A stretch of DNA of 10,989 bases from GWA2-44-9 sp964429675 (GTDB lineage: Bacteria; Patescibacteriota; Minisyncoccia; 2-02-FULL-40-12; GWA2-44-9). Of the stretch, positions 5,376-10,989 are shown piece by piece. The stretch's first letter is position 1. Every line of letters begins with the position of its first letter. The stretch spans positions 1 through 10,989 of the forward strand of contig CAYSDF010000031.1 of the NCBI GenBank assembly GCA_964429675.1, in the 5' to 3' direction. The position numbers and the translations under genes were made by a program. The notes beneath the pieces were generated by a model. The model ran no database searches and was not told the DNA's origin. It saw nothing but the letters and a program-made list of their open reading frames with translations.

Positions 5376-5462
5376 CCCAGTCCAACTGGGTCCCCCTCAC
5401 CGAGTGTAACTCGGCTGATGCCCAACAGTTGGAATGGGGAGTCGAGTTTGACTCGCCTCCCC
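5376..5462 (+). repeat. Cluster of triloop hairpins after tRNA-Gly
   Basis: Three hairpins of similar design follow the tRNA: CCCAGT-CCA-ACTGGG (5376-5390), CCGAGT-GTA-ACTCGG (5400-5414), and GGGGAG/CTCCCC enclosing CGAGT-TTG-ACTCG (5436-5462). In addition TCCAACTG (5381-5388) is complementary to CAGTTGGA (5426-5433), which would compete with the first hairpin. None is followed by a good T-tract. No gene is visible here. Confidence 0.6.
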
Positions 5463-5479
5463 AACTATATAATTATATA

Positions 5480-5507
5480 AAGAATAAAAAGTCTGACTTT
5501 TATTCTT
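5480..5507 (+). promoter_or_regulatory. Hairpin abutting the GIY-YIG start codon
   Basis: AAGAATAAAA (5480-5489) pairs with TTTTATTCTT (5498-5507), with GTC/GAC added inside after one bulged A. It ends on the base before the ATG, and no Shine-Dalgarno sequence is present. TATAAT at 5468-5473 lies just upstream but has no well-spaced -35. The fold could hide the initiation site. Confidence 0.45.
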
Positions 5508-5765
5508 ATGAATAAGTTCTACGTCTATACATTACTTTCGCTAAAGGATAAGCGGTTTTATGTTGGTTTTACCACTAATCTTAAAAACCGTCTTCAAGAA
5601 CATGCTAGGGGCGGAGTTAAATCTACTCAAAATCGTAGACCCCTTAAGCTCATTCACTATGAGTATTTCATCAACGAACAAGACGCTAAAGCACGGGAAG
5701 TTTTTCTCAAAAGTGGTTTTGGTAGAAATCAAATGAAACAGGCATTAAAAAGAACGCTAATATAG
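5508..5765 (+). CDS. GIY-YIG nuclease-domain protein (UPF0213/YhbQ type)
   Basis: An 85-residue protein consisting of the GIY-YIG domain alone. The two signature strands are YVY (5-7) and YVG (18-20), followed by R28 and H32 in NLKNRLQEH. E64 in KAREVFLKSGFGR is the metal-binding glutamate of the family. All expected catalytic positions are present, so nuclease activity is plausible. Members of this small group are often annotated as excinuclease-like, but UvrC's other domains are absent. The gene has no visible ribosome binding site and begins directly after a hairpin. It ends one base before the stop codon of the convergent cupin gene, with no terminator between. The position next to a tRNA gene and hairpin clusters recalls mobile or homing GIY-YIG genes, but this subtype is not a known homing enzyme. 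Confidence 0.9.
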   Translation: MNKFYVYTLLSLKDKRFYVGFTTNLKNRLQEHARGGVKSTQNRRPLKLIHYEYFINEQDAKAREVFLKSGFGRNQMKQALKRTLI

Positions 5766-5766
5766 A

Positions 5767-6069
5767 TTATTTCTTAAATTCAACTTGCAATGCTAGGAGT
5801 TCGCTAGTGCCTATATTCTCTACAATGTGATTAACTTCGCTACTTGATTGAGTGACTTGACCCTTTTTTAGTTCAACGTCTTTAGCTTCACCTTTTTCAT
5901 TGATAAACCTAAGAAGCCCGGGATTTATGACATAAACCATATTGGCTGGGTGCCAATGCATCTCAGCTTTATCATTAGGTTTAACGCGAACCTCAAGGAC
6001 ACGAATAGCTCCATTTTCAAAAACTAGTTTATGTATATGGGGTGCGATAGTAATTGCATCGTTTTTCAT
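5767..6069 (-). CDS. Small single-domain cupin protein
   Basis: A 100-residue cupin-2 type beta barrel. Cupin motif 1 is at 32-51 (NDKAEMHWHPANMVYVINPG) with metal ligands H38 and H40; the usual motif-1 glutamate is missing (hydrophobic residues at that place). Motif 2 is near 70-85 (GQVTQSSSEVNHIVEN) with H81 and N85. Three histidines could still bind a metal. The substrate is unknown; such proteins may be sugar-binding, dioxygenase-like or regulatory. The ATG at 6069 has no Shine-Dalgarno sequence, only AT-rich DNA (ATTATAT) before it. It converges on the GIY-YIG gene. Confidence 0.85.
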   Translation of the reverse strand: MKNDAITIAPHIHKLVFENGAIRVLEVRVKPNDKAEMHWHPANMVYVINPGLLRFINEKGEAKDVELKKGQVTQSSSEVNHIVENIGTSELLALQVEFKK

Positions 6070-6077
6070 ATATAATC

Positions 6078-6106
6078 AATTTACTATCAAAATTGAGGGA
6101 TGTAAA
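6078..6106 (-). promoter_or_regulatory. Possible promoter of the cupin gene
   Basis: On the minus strand TTTACA (6106-6101) is followed after 17 bases by TAAATT (6083-6078). This would give a very short leader, which agrees with the absent ribosome binding site. Confidence 0.35.
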
Positions 6107-6164
6107 ACCTATTAATATCGGACTGCCAATAGGTTCTAACGTCATTAACTAACCCGCTCATGAT

Positions 6165-6200
6165 AATTAAAACGCAACCCAAAATGGTTGCGTTTTAATT
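6165..6200. terminator. Intrinsic terminator between divergent genes
   Basis: A perfect 15-bp stem (6165-6179 with 6186-6200; core ACGCAACC / GGTTGCGT) with loop CAAAAT and A/T-rich ends, so it can act in both directions. It does not follow any protein gene: the cupin runs away to the left and the cysteine-rich gene to the right. An 8-bp hairpin (6106-6113 with 6128-6135) lies to its left, so a short untranslated transcript may end here. Confidence 0.6.
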
Positions 6201-6214
6201 TATAAAAATATAAT
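6188..6214 (+). promoter_or_regulatory. Promoter of the cysteine-rich small gene
   Basis: A consensus TATAAT (6209-6214) stands 34 bases before the start codon. The -35 is weak: TTGCGT (6188-6193), 15 bases away and inside the arm of the terminator hairpin. Confidence 0.45.
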
Positions 6215-6247
6215 ATTGTCGTAGTTCTATTTTTCAAGGAAAGGAAT

Positions 6248-6409
6248 ATGGATAATCTTTGCAAGGATTGCCAGAAAAGCCCCCTCACTAATGCTGCAAT
6301 GGGTCCTGCTAAGAAGTGTGGCCATCAAACTTCACCCAAGGGTAACGCATACTGTCAAAGTTGCGCAAAAAAGAATAATTGCTGTCAGCAGTGCGGAAAA
6401 AAGCTTTAA
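6248..6409 (+). CDS. 53-residue cysteine-rich, probably zinc-binding protein
   Basis: A short gene with the strongest translation signal in the window: AAGGAAAGGAAT directly before ATG. The product has nine cysteines and one histidine in 53 residues: LCKDC (C5, C8), KKCGH (C24, H26), YCQSC (C36, C39), NCCQQC (C45, C46, C49), ending KKL. The CxxC spacing suggests two small zinc sites (zinc ribbon or treble-clef like); a role in binding nucleic acid or protein would be typical, but I do not recognise the family. The remaining sequence is basic and polar, without signal peptide or membrane segment. It has its own promoter and two terminators downstream. Confidence 0.8.
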   Translation: MDNLCKDCQKSPLTNAAMGPAKKCGHQTSPKGNAYCQSCAKKNNCCQQCGKKL

Positions 6410-6440
6410 GTTTCGTAACCGAGACACTGACTATTACTAG

Positions 6441-6464
6441 CGCCCATTTTATATGGGCGTTTAA
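6441..6464 (+). terminator. Intrinsic terminator of the cysteine-rich gene
   Basis: CGCCCAT (6441-6447) pairs with ATGGGCG (6453-6459) around TTTAT, followed by TTTAAATT. Confidence 0.7.
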
Positions 6465-6477
6465 ATTAAAAAATATA

Positions 6478-6500
6478 AAATCCCCGAAAAGGGGATTTAT
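6478..6500. terminator. Bidirectional terminator closing the penicillin-binding protein unit
   Basis: AAATCCCC (6478-6485) pairs with GGGGATTT (6491-6498) around GAAAA. On the plus strand it is followed by ATTTTA. On the minus strand it is followed by TATATTTTTT, ending the transcript that comes from the penicillin-binding protein gene through the hairpin array. Confidence 0.7.
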
Positions 6501-6636
6501 TTTAGCGAGCGAGGAGTAAAATGGAAATTTATTTCCATTTTGTCCGAGCGAAGCTAAAAGGAGTGAATACTCCGCTGCTCTGCAGCGGTATCAAGAGGCG
6601 AAGCCTCCTCTTGATACCTCGCGGCTTGCCGCGAGG
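6500..6636. repeat. Gapless array of perfect hairpins
   Basis: Five hairpins stand side by side between the terminator and the penicillin-binding protein stop codon. (1) TTTTAGC/GCTAAAA (6500-6506, 6553-6559) enclosing AAAATGGAAA/TTTCCATTTT (6518-6527, 6532-6541). (2) GGAGT-GAAT-ACTCC (6560-6573). (3) CCGCTGC-TCT-GCAGCGG (6572-6588). (4) TATCAAGAGG/CCTCTTGATA (6589-6598, 6607-6616), whose centre can also form AGGC-GAA-GCCT. (5) CCTCGCGGC-TT-GCCGCGAGG (6617-6636). Hairpins 2 to 5 leave no unpaired base between them (2 and 3 share two). On the minus strand they form the 3' UTR of the penicillin-binding protein mRNA. Confidence 0.8.
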
Positions 6637-6654
6637 AGGATTCATTTTTAGAAA

Positions 6655-8955
6655 TTACTTAATACCGGCATAATGTTGCATTAGATCGTTCAACTCTATT
6701 TCTACCTGATCGGGGAAGGCCACCTTGGATCTATCGGAATAAATTCTATCGATTATTTTACGGGCCATGGGGCCGACGATCCAGCCACCCGTGGGCAGCA
6801 TTGTAGAATCGCCGCTTACTTTTTTCATATACTCTGGCAGCTCGATATTTTTACTAAAATCATCGTGGCCGAGCCTGATGCCGATAAATATCTCGGGGGT
6901 ACCGCACCAGATCGAGACATCTTTTGGACCGTTTGAAGTGCCAGTCTTACAGGCTACTTGTTGGTTAATATCGCGCATGGATATTTTAGCAGTACCTATT
7001 TTGGTAACTGCCCTCATCAAGCCAAGCATTTTCATTGAAGTTTCTTCTGATAAAACTTGCTTTTCTTCTGGCGTTTGATTTTTCAGGATCAAATCGCCGT
7101 AGACACCTCGAATCTCTTTGATAAGAGTTGGATGAATGTATTTACCGTTTCGGTAAAAAACCGTATAAGCATCCGCTAGTTCAATTAGATTAACACCAGA
7201 CGCGCCAATGGCAGTCGGCAAACCAGGATCTAATCCGCCTCTTACTTCATACCCAGGCCTACGAAACCAGATATTACCGTCCGAATCCCTGACCATCCCT
7301 GGATTCCCGTAAACGCCCATGCTGTTAGCTGTTTGAATAACCGGCTCCATCCCGATAGAACGGGCCAGATTAAGAGTCAAGAGGTTTAGTGACCAAATGA
7401 CTCCACGAGCCAAATCGATATAGCCCATAGGCTGAGGATTCTTATCCTTAAAATTCTTCGGCGACCAAGGCTTTCCATTTGCTCCTCGCATAGTAAACGT
7501 ACAATTGCAAACCTTGTCATAATAATTTTTGCCCGATTCAAGAGCGGCGGCATAGGTAAAGGGTTTAAACCCTGAGCCTGGAGAGCGGGATGCCATAACG
7601 CGGTTATATTGAGATTCATCAAAGTTATTTCCACCGCTAAGCGCCAAAATATTGCCCGTTTTCACTTCGATGATAGCGAAGGCTCCGTTTAACCGATCAT
7701 CAGGATCTTTTTCTTTGTTAATAAAGGCCAGATGCTTCTCAAATTCCTCAGAAGCAATCTTCTGGATCTTGGGGTCAATCGTTGTATAGATCCTTAAGCC
7801 CCCGTAATAAGATAACTCCTGCTCAGTGTGACCCTGAGACAAAAGAAATTCTTTAACCATACGGTTGGAATAGGCGTAGGCCGGATTTTTCCATGGCCTT
7901 AAACTTGCCAATTCAGTATTCGGATTTTCATCTTTCTGAAATTTACTGTCTTCATACTCTTTTTCAGAAATAGTTTTATTATCTCTCATCTGCTCAAGAA
8001 CAAAATTGTATCTGTCCTTAGCAATGGCCAAACGGACAAATTCTTTGGCGAGCTTAGATTCATATTCTTCCTTTAATTTTACCGCTTCCCCAGAAGAGAC
8101 AGAGCCTTCTAGCTTAGATTCGACTGGTTTATGATATATGGGATCATATACAGCGGGATTTTTATTGAGTCCGGCGAGAATTGCTGCTTCTCTCGTAGAT
8201 AGCTGAGTCTTGCGAATATCTTTTCCCCAATAACGTTGAGCTCCAGAAGCAACTCCGTTAGCTCCGTGACCAAGCCAGATAATATTTAGATAACCCTCGA
8301 GAATTTTCTCCTTTGGATACTTTCTTTCCAGCTGGATGGCCAATCTTGCTTCTTTGATTTTTCTGCTAAGCGTATGGGATCTGTTCTTGAAATCACTTAC
8401 ATCTGGTGCATACTCAAGCCTTGCGAATTGCTGAGTGATGGTGCTTGCTCCACCCGATCTTGTCCAGAACTTAAAGCCTAAATTATGGGTAACGTTGCCC
8501 ATGGCGGCTGAAATAATGGCGGTGATATCGATCCCGGAGTGCTTGTAGAATCTCTTATCTTCAGCGGCTATAAAAGCATCTTGAATATTTTTTGGGACTT
8601 CATTGATCCTGACCGGGTCTCTGATTTCGTCAAAATACATACCGATGATTTGACCGTCGCTGGCATATATATACGAAGCTCGCTTAAAATCAGAACGGGC
8701 TAGCTTATCCAAATCGATAGGATGACCGAGATCATCAGTCAAACAGCCGATATTAAAAAAGCACCCTTTATAACGATAGGTATACCAATACGCTCCGCCG
8801 GCTCCGACAAAAGATAGCAATATCATGACTAGGAACACCCATTTCAGCCACCGTGGCGGCCGCCTGACAAGCATGTAGTCTTTCTTAAGCTTCTTTACAA
8901 TCTCCTTCGGGATAGACTCCAAAAACCCCTTCGACTTAGACCAAAATAACCTCAT
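6655..8955 (-). CDS. Class A penicillin-binding protein (glycosyltransferase/transpeptidase)
   Basis: A 766-residue bifunctional peptidoglycan synthase. A basic cytoplasmic N-terminus (1-35) leads into one membrane segment (about 36-57). The GT51 domain, which polymerises lipid II, has FIAAEDKRFYKHSGID (catalytic E132), GGASTITQQFARL (168-180) and the KEKILEGYLN...GxGANGV stretch (215-235). The transpeptidase domain, which cross-links stem peptides, has SxxK at S461-K464 (SPGSGFKPF), SLN at 522-524 and KTGT at 670-673. All key residues are intact, so both activities are expected. Length is close to the family's norm and there are no added C-terminal domains. Cysteine pairs at 65/71 and 483/485 may form disulfides. 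The ATG at 8955 follows AAAAAGGCGG with about five bases of spacing. The gene has its own promoter and a hairpin-rich 3' UTR. Confidence 0.97.
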   Translation of the reverse strand: MRLFWSKSKGFLESIPKEIVKKLKKDYMLVRRPPRWLKWVFLVMILLSFVGAGGAYWYTYRYKGCFFNIGCLTDDLGHPIDLDKLARSDFKRASYIYASDGQIIGMYFDEIRDPVRINEVPKNIQDAFIAAEDKRFYKHSGIDITAIISAAMGNVTHNLGFKFWTRSGGASTITQQFARLEYAPDVSDFKNRSHTLSRKIKEARLAIQLERKYPKEKILEGYLNIIWLGHGANGVASGAQRYWGKDIRKTQLSTREAAILAGLNKNPAVYDPIYHKPVESKLEGSVSSGEAVKLKEEYESKLAKEFVRLAIAKDRYNFVLEQMRDNKTISEKEYEDSKFQKDENPNTELASLRPWKNPAYAYSNRMVKEFLLSQGHTEQELSYYGGLRIYTTIDPKIQKIASEEFEKHLAFINKEKDPDDRLNGAFAIIEVKTGNILALSGGNNFDESQYNRVMASRSPGSGFKPFTYAAALESGKNYYDKVCNCTFTMRGANGKPWSPKNFKDKNPQPMGYIDLARGVIWSLNLLTLNLARSIGMEPVIQTANSMGVYGNPGMVRDSDGNIWFRRPGYEVRGGLDPGLPTAIGASGVNLIELADAYTVFYRNGKYIHPTLIKEIRGVYGDLILKNQTPEEKQVLSEETSMKMLGLMRAVTKIGTAKISMRDINQQVACKTGTSNGPKDVSIWCGTPEIFIGIRLGHDDFSKNIELPEYMKKVSGDSTMLPTGGWIVGPMARKIIDRIYSDRSKVAFPDQVEIELNDLMQHYAGIK

Positions 8956-9000
8956 TTAAGCCGCCTTTTTGATTTTTAATGTACTGCGAGAATGGTTAAT

Positions 9001-9029
9001 TAATTACCACATTTAGGCTTTATTGTAAA
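9001..9029 (-). promoter_or_regulatory. Promoter of the penicillin-binding protein gene
   Basis: On the minus strand TTTACA (9029-9024) is followed after exactly 17 bases by TAATTA (9006-9001), about 45 bases before the start codon and just after the preceding gene's terminator. Confidence 0.55.
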
Positions 9030-9036
9030 GCAAAAC

Positions 9037-9057
9037 AAAGCCCCGAAAAGGGGCTTT
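9037..9057 (-). terminator. Intrinsic terminator of the 142-residue gene
   Basis: AAAGCCCC (9037-9044) pairs with GGGGCTTT (9050-9057) around GAAAA. On the minus strand it is followed by GTTTTGCTTT and starts six bases after the stop codon. Confidence 0.75.
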
Positions 9058-9062
9058 AAGAA

Positions 9063-9491
9063 TCAGACATAGTCTAGTTTGGAGCCAGAGTTTTTATCAA
9101 GAGATTTAAGGACTTTCTCGAGACATTCAGCGAATTTATCAAGGAAATTTTTCCGATTAACATGAATATATCTGGAGGATGCTTTTTGGTAATCTTCTAA
9201 GCTCACATACAATACAGGATCTCCAACTTGAAAATTAAAAGATGTGCTCATAAGACGGGCGTACTTATCCAAAAGTTCATAAAGTCCTGGATCATGTATC
9301 TGATAATTTCGGGTCAGAGAAATAACCGACCAATTGTTACCGCCGTCAAATCTCAATTGAGCATCATATTCTTTGTTATATAAAACAGTACAAAAGGGGA
9401 TCTTATTAAGTTTAAGCTTCGCATCAAGACGAGAGATTAGCCGCCAGATATTAGCCTCTAACGACGCCAGTCTATCAACTTCCTTGAGCAT
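9063..9491 (-). CDS. Protein of unknown function, 142 residues
   Basis: I do not recognise this protein. It has no signal peptide or membrane segment. The N-terminus (about 1-30, EVDRLASLEANIWRLISRLD) looks helical with heptad-like leucines. The middle (about 32-97) alternates as beta strands (IPFCTVLYNKEYDAQLRFDG, NNWSVISLTRNYQIHD, DPVLYVSLEDY). The end (113-136) is a basic helix (KNFLDKFAECLEKVLKSLDK). ATG follows AAGGG by eight bases. It lies just after the priA-like gene on the same strand but has its own promoter overlapping priA's last codons and its own terminator, so it is probably a single-gene unit. The open frame, promoter, ribosome binding site and terminator together make it a real gene. 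Confidence 0.75.
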   Translation of the reverse strand: MLKEVDRLASLEANIWRLISRLDAKLKLNKIPFCTVLYNKEYDAQLRFDGGNNWSVISLTRNYQIHDPGLYELLDKYARLMSTSFNFQVGDPVLYVSLEDYQKASSRYIHVNRKNFLDKFAECLEKVLKSLDKNSGSKLDYV

Positions 9492-9528
9492 TATGCAACC
9501 CTTAAAATGTAATTAATGATCTGGCCTA

Positions 9529-9557
9529 TAATTATCACACAACAGATCGAGGGTCAA
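9529..9557 (-). promoter_or_regulatory. Promoter of the 142-residue gene
   Basis: On the minus strand TTGACC (9557-9552) is followed after exactly 17 bases by TAATTA (9534-9529). The -35 lies in the last codons of the priA-like gene. The -10 is the same hexamer as in the penicillin-binding protein promoter. Confidence 0.5.
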
Positions 9558-10989
9558 GGTCAACTGACCAGTAAGGAGGCACATATTTCAATAACTCCTC
9601 CGGTTTCATTTGTAGAGGAATTTTTACAATTAAATTGTAAAAATAAAACCCGGCCTCCCGTTCCACAAAAGCAGGCGATGGTCCAATAACTTTTATAGTA
9701 TCCCCAACACGATTTTGCACAATCCACATCTTCATTTTCTCTGAGAGAAGTCGAGCCGCATATGAAGCCTTGTCTCTATCTTTATTTTTAAAAGTTAGTT
9801 TGGCAATTCTTGAGAACGGGGGATAGTAAAACATTTCCCTAGCCATCAACTCTTTGTCAAAAGTGTCCTTATAATTCCCGGACATTATACCTTCCATAGC
9901 AGGATTCTCTGAATTATATGATTGGACAACAAACGCATCAGGATTAAAATCAAGCAGTTTATGTATCTGGTATAAAAGCCTCTCATCTGTCCTAAAGTCA
10001 GGGATGCTAACTAAGGCATCGGCATTTAAAACTCCGATTAAATCGAATTTCTGGGTATGGCGCTGGCTAAAAATTTTCTGAGTAGCTACGACTATTCTTG
10101 CCCCTAATTTATTCATTTCCTCAACAGCATCTTTCTCTTTTTTTGAATCATCAATAATATCGGCATCGTATATTTCAATGGGCACCGAGTAGTTTTTCGC
10201 TAGAAGATATTTCTGTAAATGTTCCATTATTTTTTGGCTACCGGCTGTACCGTGCGGTCTAAGATTGGAGCTATTACAATTGGGGCAGTAGGGCGGGATT
10301 TTATCGGTTCTGTAGCAACGATGGCATACCAGCATTGATTCTGGAATTTTATGAATCCTCATCGGGATTGAACAATCTGGACATTTTGCTGAAAAACCGC
10401 AATTCTCACAAACTAAAACTCCGGAGTACCCTTTTCGAGGAGAAAAAATTAAAATCTTTTTATTGTTTTCGATGGCAAGATTAATACCTGCCTGGAGATC
10501 CCTACTAAACATAGAAAAGTTTCCAGTTTTTATCTCTTTGACCATATCAACCACTTTAATTTCTGAGTGGGGCTGAATTAATTTATCCAAAGTCTCACAG
10601 TTACCATTTTTTATATCCCAGTAATTTTTTACCGATGGCGCAGAAGCGGTATAAATAATCTTTGCACCATAAATACTGGCGACCTTAAGAGCCAAATCGG
10701 ACGCATTATATTTAGGAGTCATATCCGATTTGTAAGATTCACTAGCCGGATCATCTACCACAATCAAGCCAAGCCTACTAAACGGCATAAAAAGAGCCTG
10801 CCTTGTACCAATTATGACTTGGGTCACTCCAGATGATACATCTTGCCAATTTTTCAATAACTTCTTCGAATCTATCTGACTATTGATAACCACTGTTTCA
10901 TACTTCATCGCTAACTCTTCGTAAAAATAGGTACTGGCACTTATCTCTGGAACTAAAACTAAAACCTGCATTTTATTTTTTAAAGTTTC
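9535..10989 (-). CDS. priA: PriA-like primosomal protein N', helicase motifs degenerate; 5' part outside window
   Basis: The reading frame stays open to the window edge (ETLKNK before the Met at 10971), so the N-terminal DNA-binding region and Walker A lie outside. PriA normally reloads the replicative helicase at stalled forks. Numbering from that Met: VLVLVPEIS (3-11) and IIGTRQALF (53-61) match PriA. The DEEH box is DDPA (73-76), and SATPS reads ASAPS (109-113). The zinc module is complete: CxxC pairs at 188/191, 197/200, 216/219 and 229/232. VVATQKI...GVLNADALVSIPDFRTDER (294-331) is kept, but KGHDFP is replaced by SQRHTQ, and QVAGRAGR (motif VI) is absent: DERLLYQIHKLLDFNPDAFV runs straight into VVQSYN. 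The C-terminal domain (YYPPFSR, VIGPSPA, DLDPRS) is present. It is therefore a PriA relative probably without helicase activity. It ends in TGA followed by TAA. Confidence 0.88.
   Translation of the reverse strand, partial: ETLKNKMQVLVLVPEISASTYFYEELAMKYETVVINSQIDSKKLLKNWQDVSSGVTQVIIGTRQALFMPFSRLGLIVVDDPASESYKSDMTPKYNASDLALKVASIYGAKIIYTASAPSVKNYWDIKNGNCETLDKLIQPHSEIKVVDMVKEIKTGNFSMFSRDLQAGINLAIENNKKILIFSPRKGYSGVLVCENCGFSAKCPDCSIPMRIHKIPESMLVCHRCYRTDKIPPYCPNCNSSNLRPHGTAGSQKIMEHLQKYLLAKNYSVPIEIYDADIIDDSKKEKDAVEEMNKLGARIVVATQKIFSQRHTQKFDLIGVLNADALVSIPDFRTDERLLYQIHKLLDFNPDAFVVQSYNSENPAMEGIMSGNYKDTFDKELMAREMFYYPPFSRIAKLTFKNKDRDKASYAARLLSEKMKMWIVQNRVGDTIKVIGPSPAFVEREAGFYFYNLIVKIPLQMKPEELLKYVPPYWSVDLDPRSVV

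Noticed and set aside
5376..5462. Downstream hairpins as a second tRNA or a T-box
   Set aside because: No anticodon or T-arm, no T-box consensus, and no terminator with a T-tract follows.
6767..7634. Open frames of 103 and 82 codons within the penicillin-binding protein gene
   Set aside because: They overlap a gene with complete catalytic motifs and have no features of their own.
9535..9540. TGA possibly read as glycine, as in SR1/Gracilibacteria
   Set aside because: The priA-like gene ends at TGA immediately followed by TAA at the position where the family ends, and no other gene has an internal TGA; the standard code explains everything, although this one site is not decisive.

Overview
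The window looks like a piece of a small, AT-leaning bacterial chromosome with compact genes, very short intergenic gaps at gene ends, and an unusual density of perfect hairpins. The gene content (a HU protein, a class A penicillin-binding protein, a minimal GIY-YIG protein of the UPF0213 type, a PriA-like protein with eroded helicase motifs, a tRNA-Gly without an encoded CCA end, several small proteins) fits a Candidatus Patescibacteria / CPR genome, but no rRNA or other phylogenetic marker is present, so this is inference. The standard bacterial code fits: all genes end at TAA, TAG or TGA with no in-frame stops, apart from the two broken genes described below.

Region 1-905 is the accessory part. 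A roughly 190-bp fold-back inverted repeat (65-258) and a terminator lie beyond the 3' end of a GC-richer (about 52 %) minus-strand gene at 319-661. That gene is a Janus/Ocnus (PHPT1-like, phosphohistidine phosphatase) homologue with a good promoter and ribosome binding site, but it is broken by a one-base frameshift in a run of nine Cs (613-621). Its promoter lies in AT-rich DNA (about 36 % GC) that also carries what may be the remnant of a plus-strand gene (to 903). Composition changes sharply at about 650.

Region 906-5100: a HU gene; a 300-bp spacer filled with mini-hairpin repeats and a terminator; then two plus-strand genes, each with its own promoter: a divergent patatin-like phospholipase and a GlpD/GlpA-like FAD oxidoreductase. 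The two could act together on scavenged glycerolipids (inference). A convergent minus-strand lipoprotein with a trypsin-like protease fold ends against the oxidoreductase gene across a double hairpin terminator.

Region 5100-6650: another copy of the dispersed mini-hairpin repeat; an extended -10 promoter driving tRNA-Gly(UCC), flanked on both sides by hairpins; a UPF0213-type GIY-YIG gene convergent (one base apart) with a small cupin; a 53-residue cysteine-rich protein with a strong Shine-Dalgarno sequence; two terminators; and a gapless array of perfect hairpins.

Region 6655-10989 is a minus-strand block for cell wall and replication functions: a PriA-like protein running off the window edge, an unrecognised 142-residue protein with its own promoter and terminator, and a complete class A penicillin-binding protein (glycosyltransferase plus transpeptidase). 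The features most worth following are the homopolymer-frameshifted phosphatase, the hairpin arrays, and the PriA homologue that keeps its zinc module but has lost core helicase motifs.
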